Source: Flavobacterium sp. H122 (GTDB lineage Bacteria > Bacteroidota > Bacteroidia > Flavobacteriales > Flavobacteriaceae). From it: 64,000 nt of DNA. Both the position numbers and the translations under genes were made by a program. A model generated the notes under the pieces. The model ran no database searches. It saw only the letters and a list, made by a program, of their open reading frames with translations, and had not been told where the DNA came from. This document shows, one piece after another, positions 63,825 through 64,000 of the stretch; the stretch's first letter is position 1; each line of letters opens with the position of its first letter. The stretch is taken from assembly GCF_004959765.1 (NCBI RefSeq), contig NZ_SJZD01000005.1, positions 1 to 64,000 on the forward strand, in the 5' to 3' direction.

Positions 63825-64000
63825 TTAGATTTTTATCCCTAATCCTGCATTTACAAAATGTAAATTATAATTTTTATCTACAGGCAAGAACTTATAATTT
63901 GCTTCCAAATAAAACATTTTTTTAAAATTATAACGCAAACCAGGATTTATAGTGATTGAATTATAATCAAAAGTAATTTTCTTCTCTTCTTGAATAGCGG
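63825..64000 (-). CDS. C-terminal part of an outer-membrane-barrel-like protein (partial)
   Basis: The last 58 codons of a minus-strand gene whose start is beyond the window. The visible part reads as alternating beta strands (SITINPGLRYNFKKMFYLEA, YNLHFVNAGLGIKI) ending in an aromatic/hydrophobic residue, typical of outer-membrane beta-barrel ends. It ends 27 bases before menA. The protein family cannot be identified from this fragment. Confidence 0.55.
   Translation of the reverse strand, partial: AIQEEKKITFDYNSITINPGLRYNFKKMFYLEANYKFLPVDKNYNLHFVNAGLGIKI

Overview
The window is chromosomal DNA from a member of the Bacteroidota, most likely Flavobacterium or a close relative in the Flavobacteriaceae. 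The evidence is the low-GC, AT-rich spacers; promoter boxes of the TAnnTTTG type instead of a classical -10; a type IX secretion sorting tail on an M4 protease; a cdsA-psd-ACBP-lipoprotein-SOD operon downstream of rsfS-ftsH; a Bacteroidota-type tmRNA tag (GENTYALAA); and type VI secretion proteins of the TssD type. No tRNA, rRNA, CRISPR array or intact insertion sequence was seen.

Region 1 (1-35.7 kb) is ordinary housekeeping chromosome: an M42 aminopeptidase, a LytS/LytT-type two-component pair, an aminotransferase, folE, cysS, yidD, lgt, the minus-strand run rsfS-ftsH-LUD-cdsA-psd-ACBP-SOD, birA, pyrE divergent from a NUDIX gene, dnaK, a lipoprotein zinc peptidase, an M16 protease, a RarD-like transporter, a FucP-like sugar carrier, an Smr protein, an alanine-dehydrogenase-like oxidoreductase and a class C serine hydrolase. 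One gene here (aspartyl protease plus PDZ, 3502-4831) is split by a one-base shift in an A9 run.

Region 2 (35.7-54.7 kb) is an accessory island beginning at the tmRNA gene ssrA, a classic integration target. A decayed tyrosine-recombinase fragment lies just downstream. Then come tssD, a probable cysteine amidase effector with a YwqK/MORN-like lipoprotein immunity partner, a second tssD, vgrG, a TPR-like putative adaptor and a 1442-residue PAAR-like/Rhs toxin with its immunity gene. No T6SS sheath, baseplate or membrane-complex genes are in the window, so this is an auxiliary effector locus. From 48.1 to 54.7 kb there is an array of displaced Rhs 3' ends, each a short piece of Rhs core fused to a different toxin tip and followed by an immunity gene. 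Three of these Rhs fragments are preceded by a hairpin terminator. The first orphan is intact: an ADP-ribosyltransferase-like tip overlapping an immunity gene with a C-terminal NADAR domain, which suggests immunity by removing ADP-ribose. Later ones (ParB-like, GIY-YIG-like, AHH nuclease) carry a nonsense codon, one frameshift and two frameshifts respectively, and orphan immunity genes lie between them. The array looks like a record of past toxin replacements and a possible reservoir for new ones.

Region 3 (54.8-64 kb) returns to ordinary chromosome: the T9SS-exported M4 protease, an OmpA-domain protein with a helix-hairpin-helix partner and a small membrane protein, and a minus-strand group with two menaquinone genes (menC, menA), a TPR protein and a metallo-beta-lactamase-fold hydrolase. 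The window ends inside an outer-membrane-barrel-like gene.
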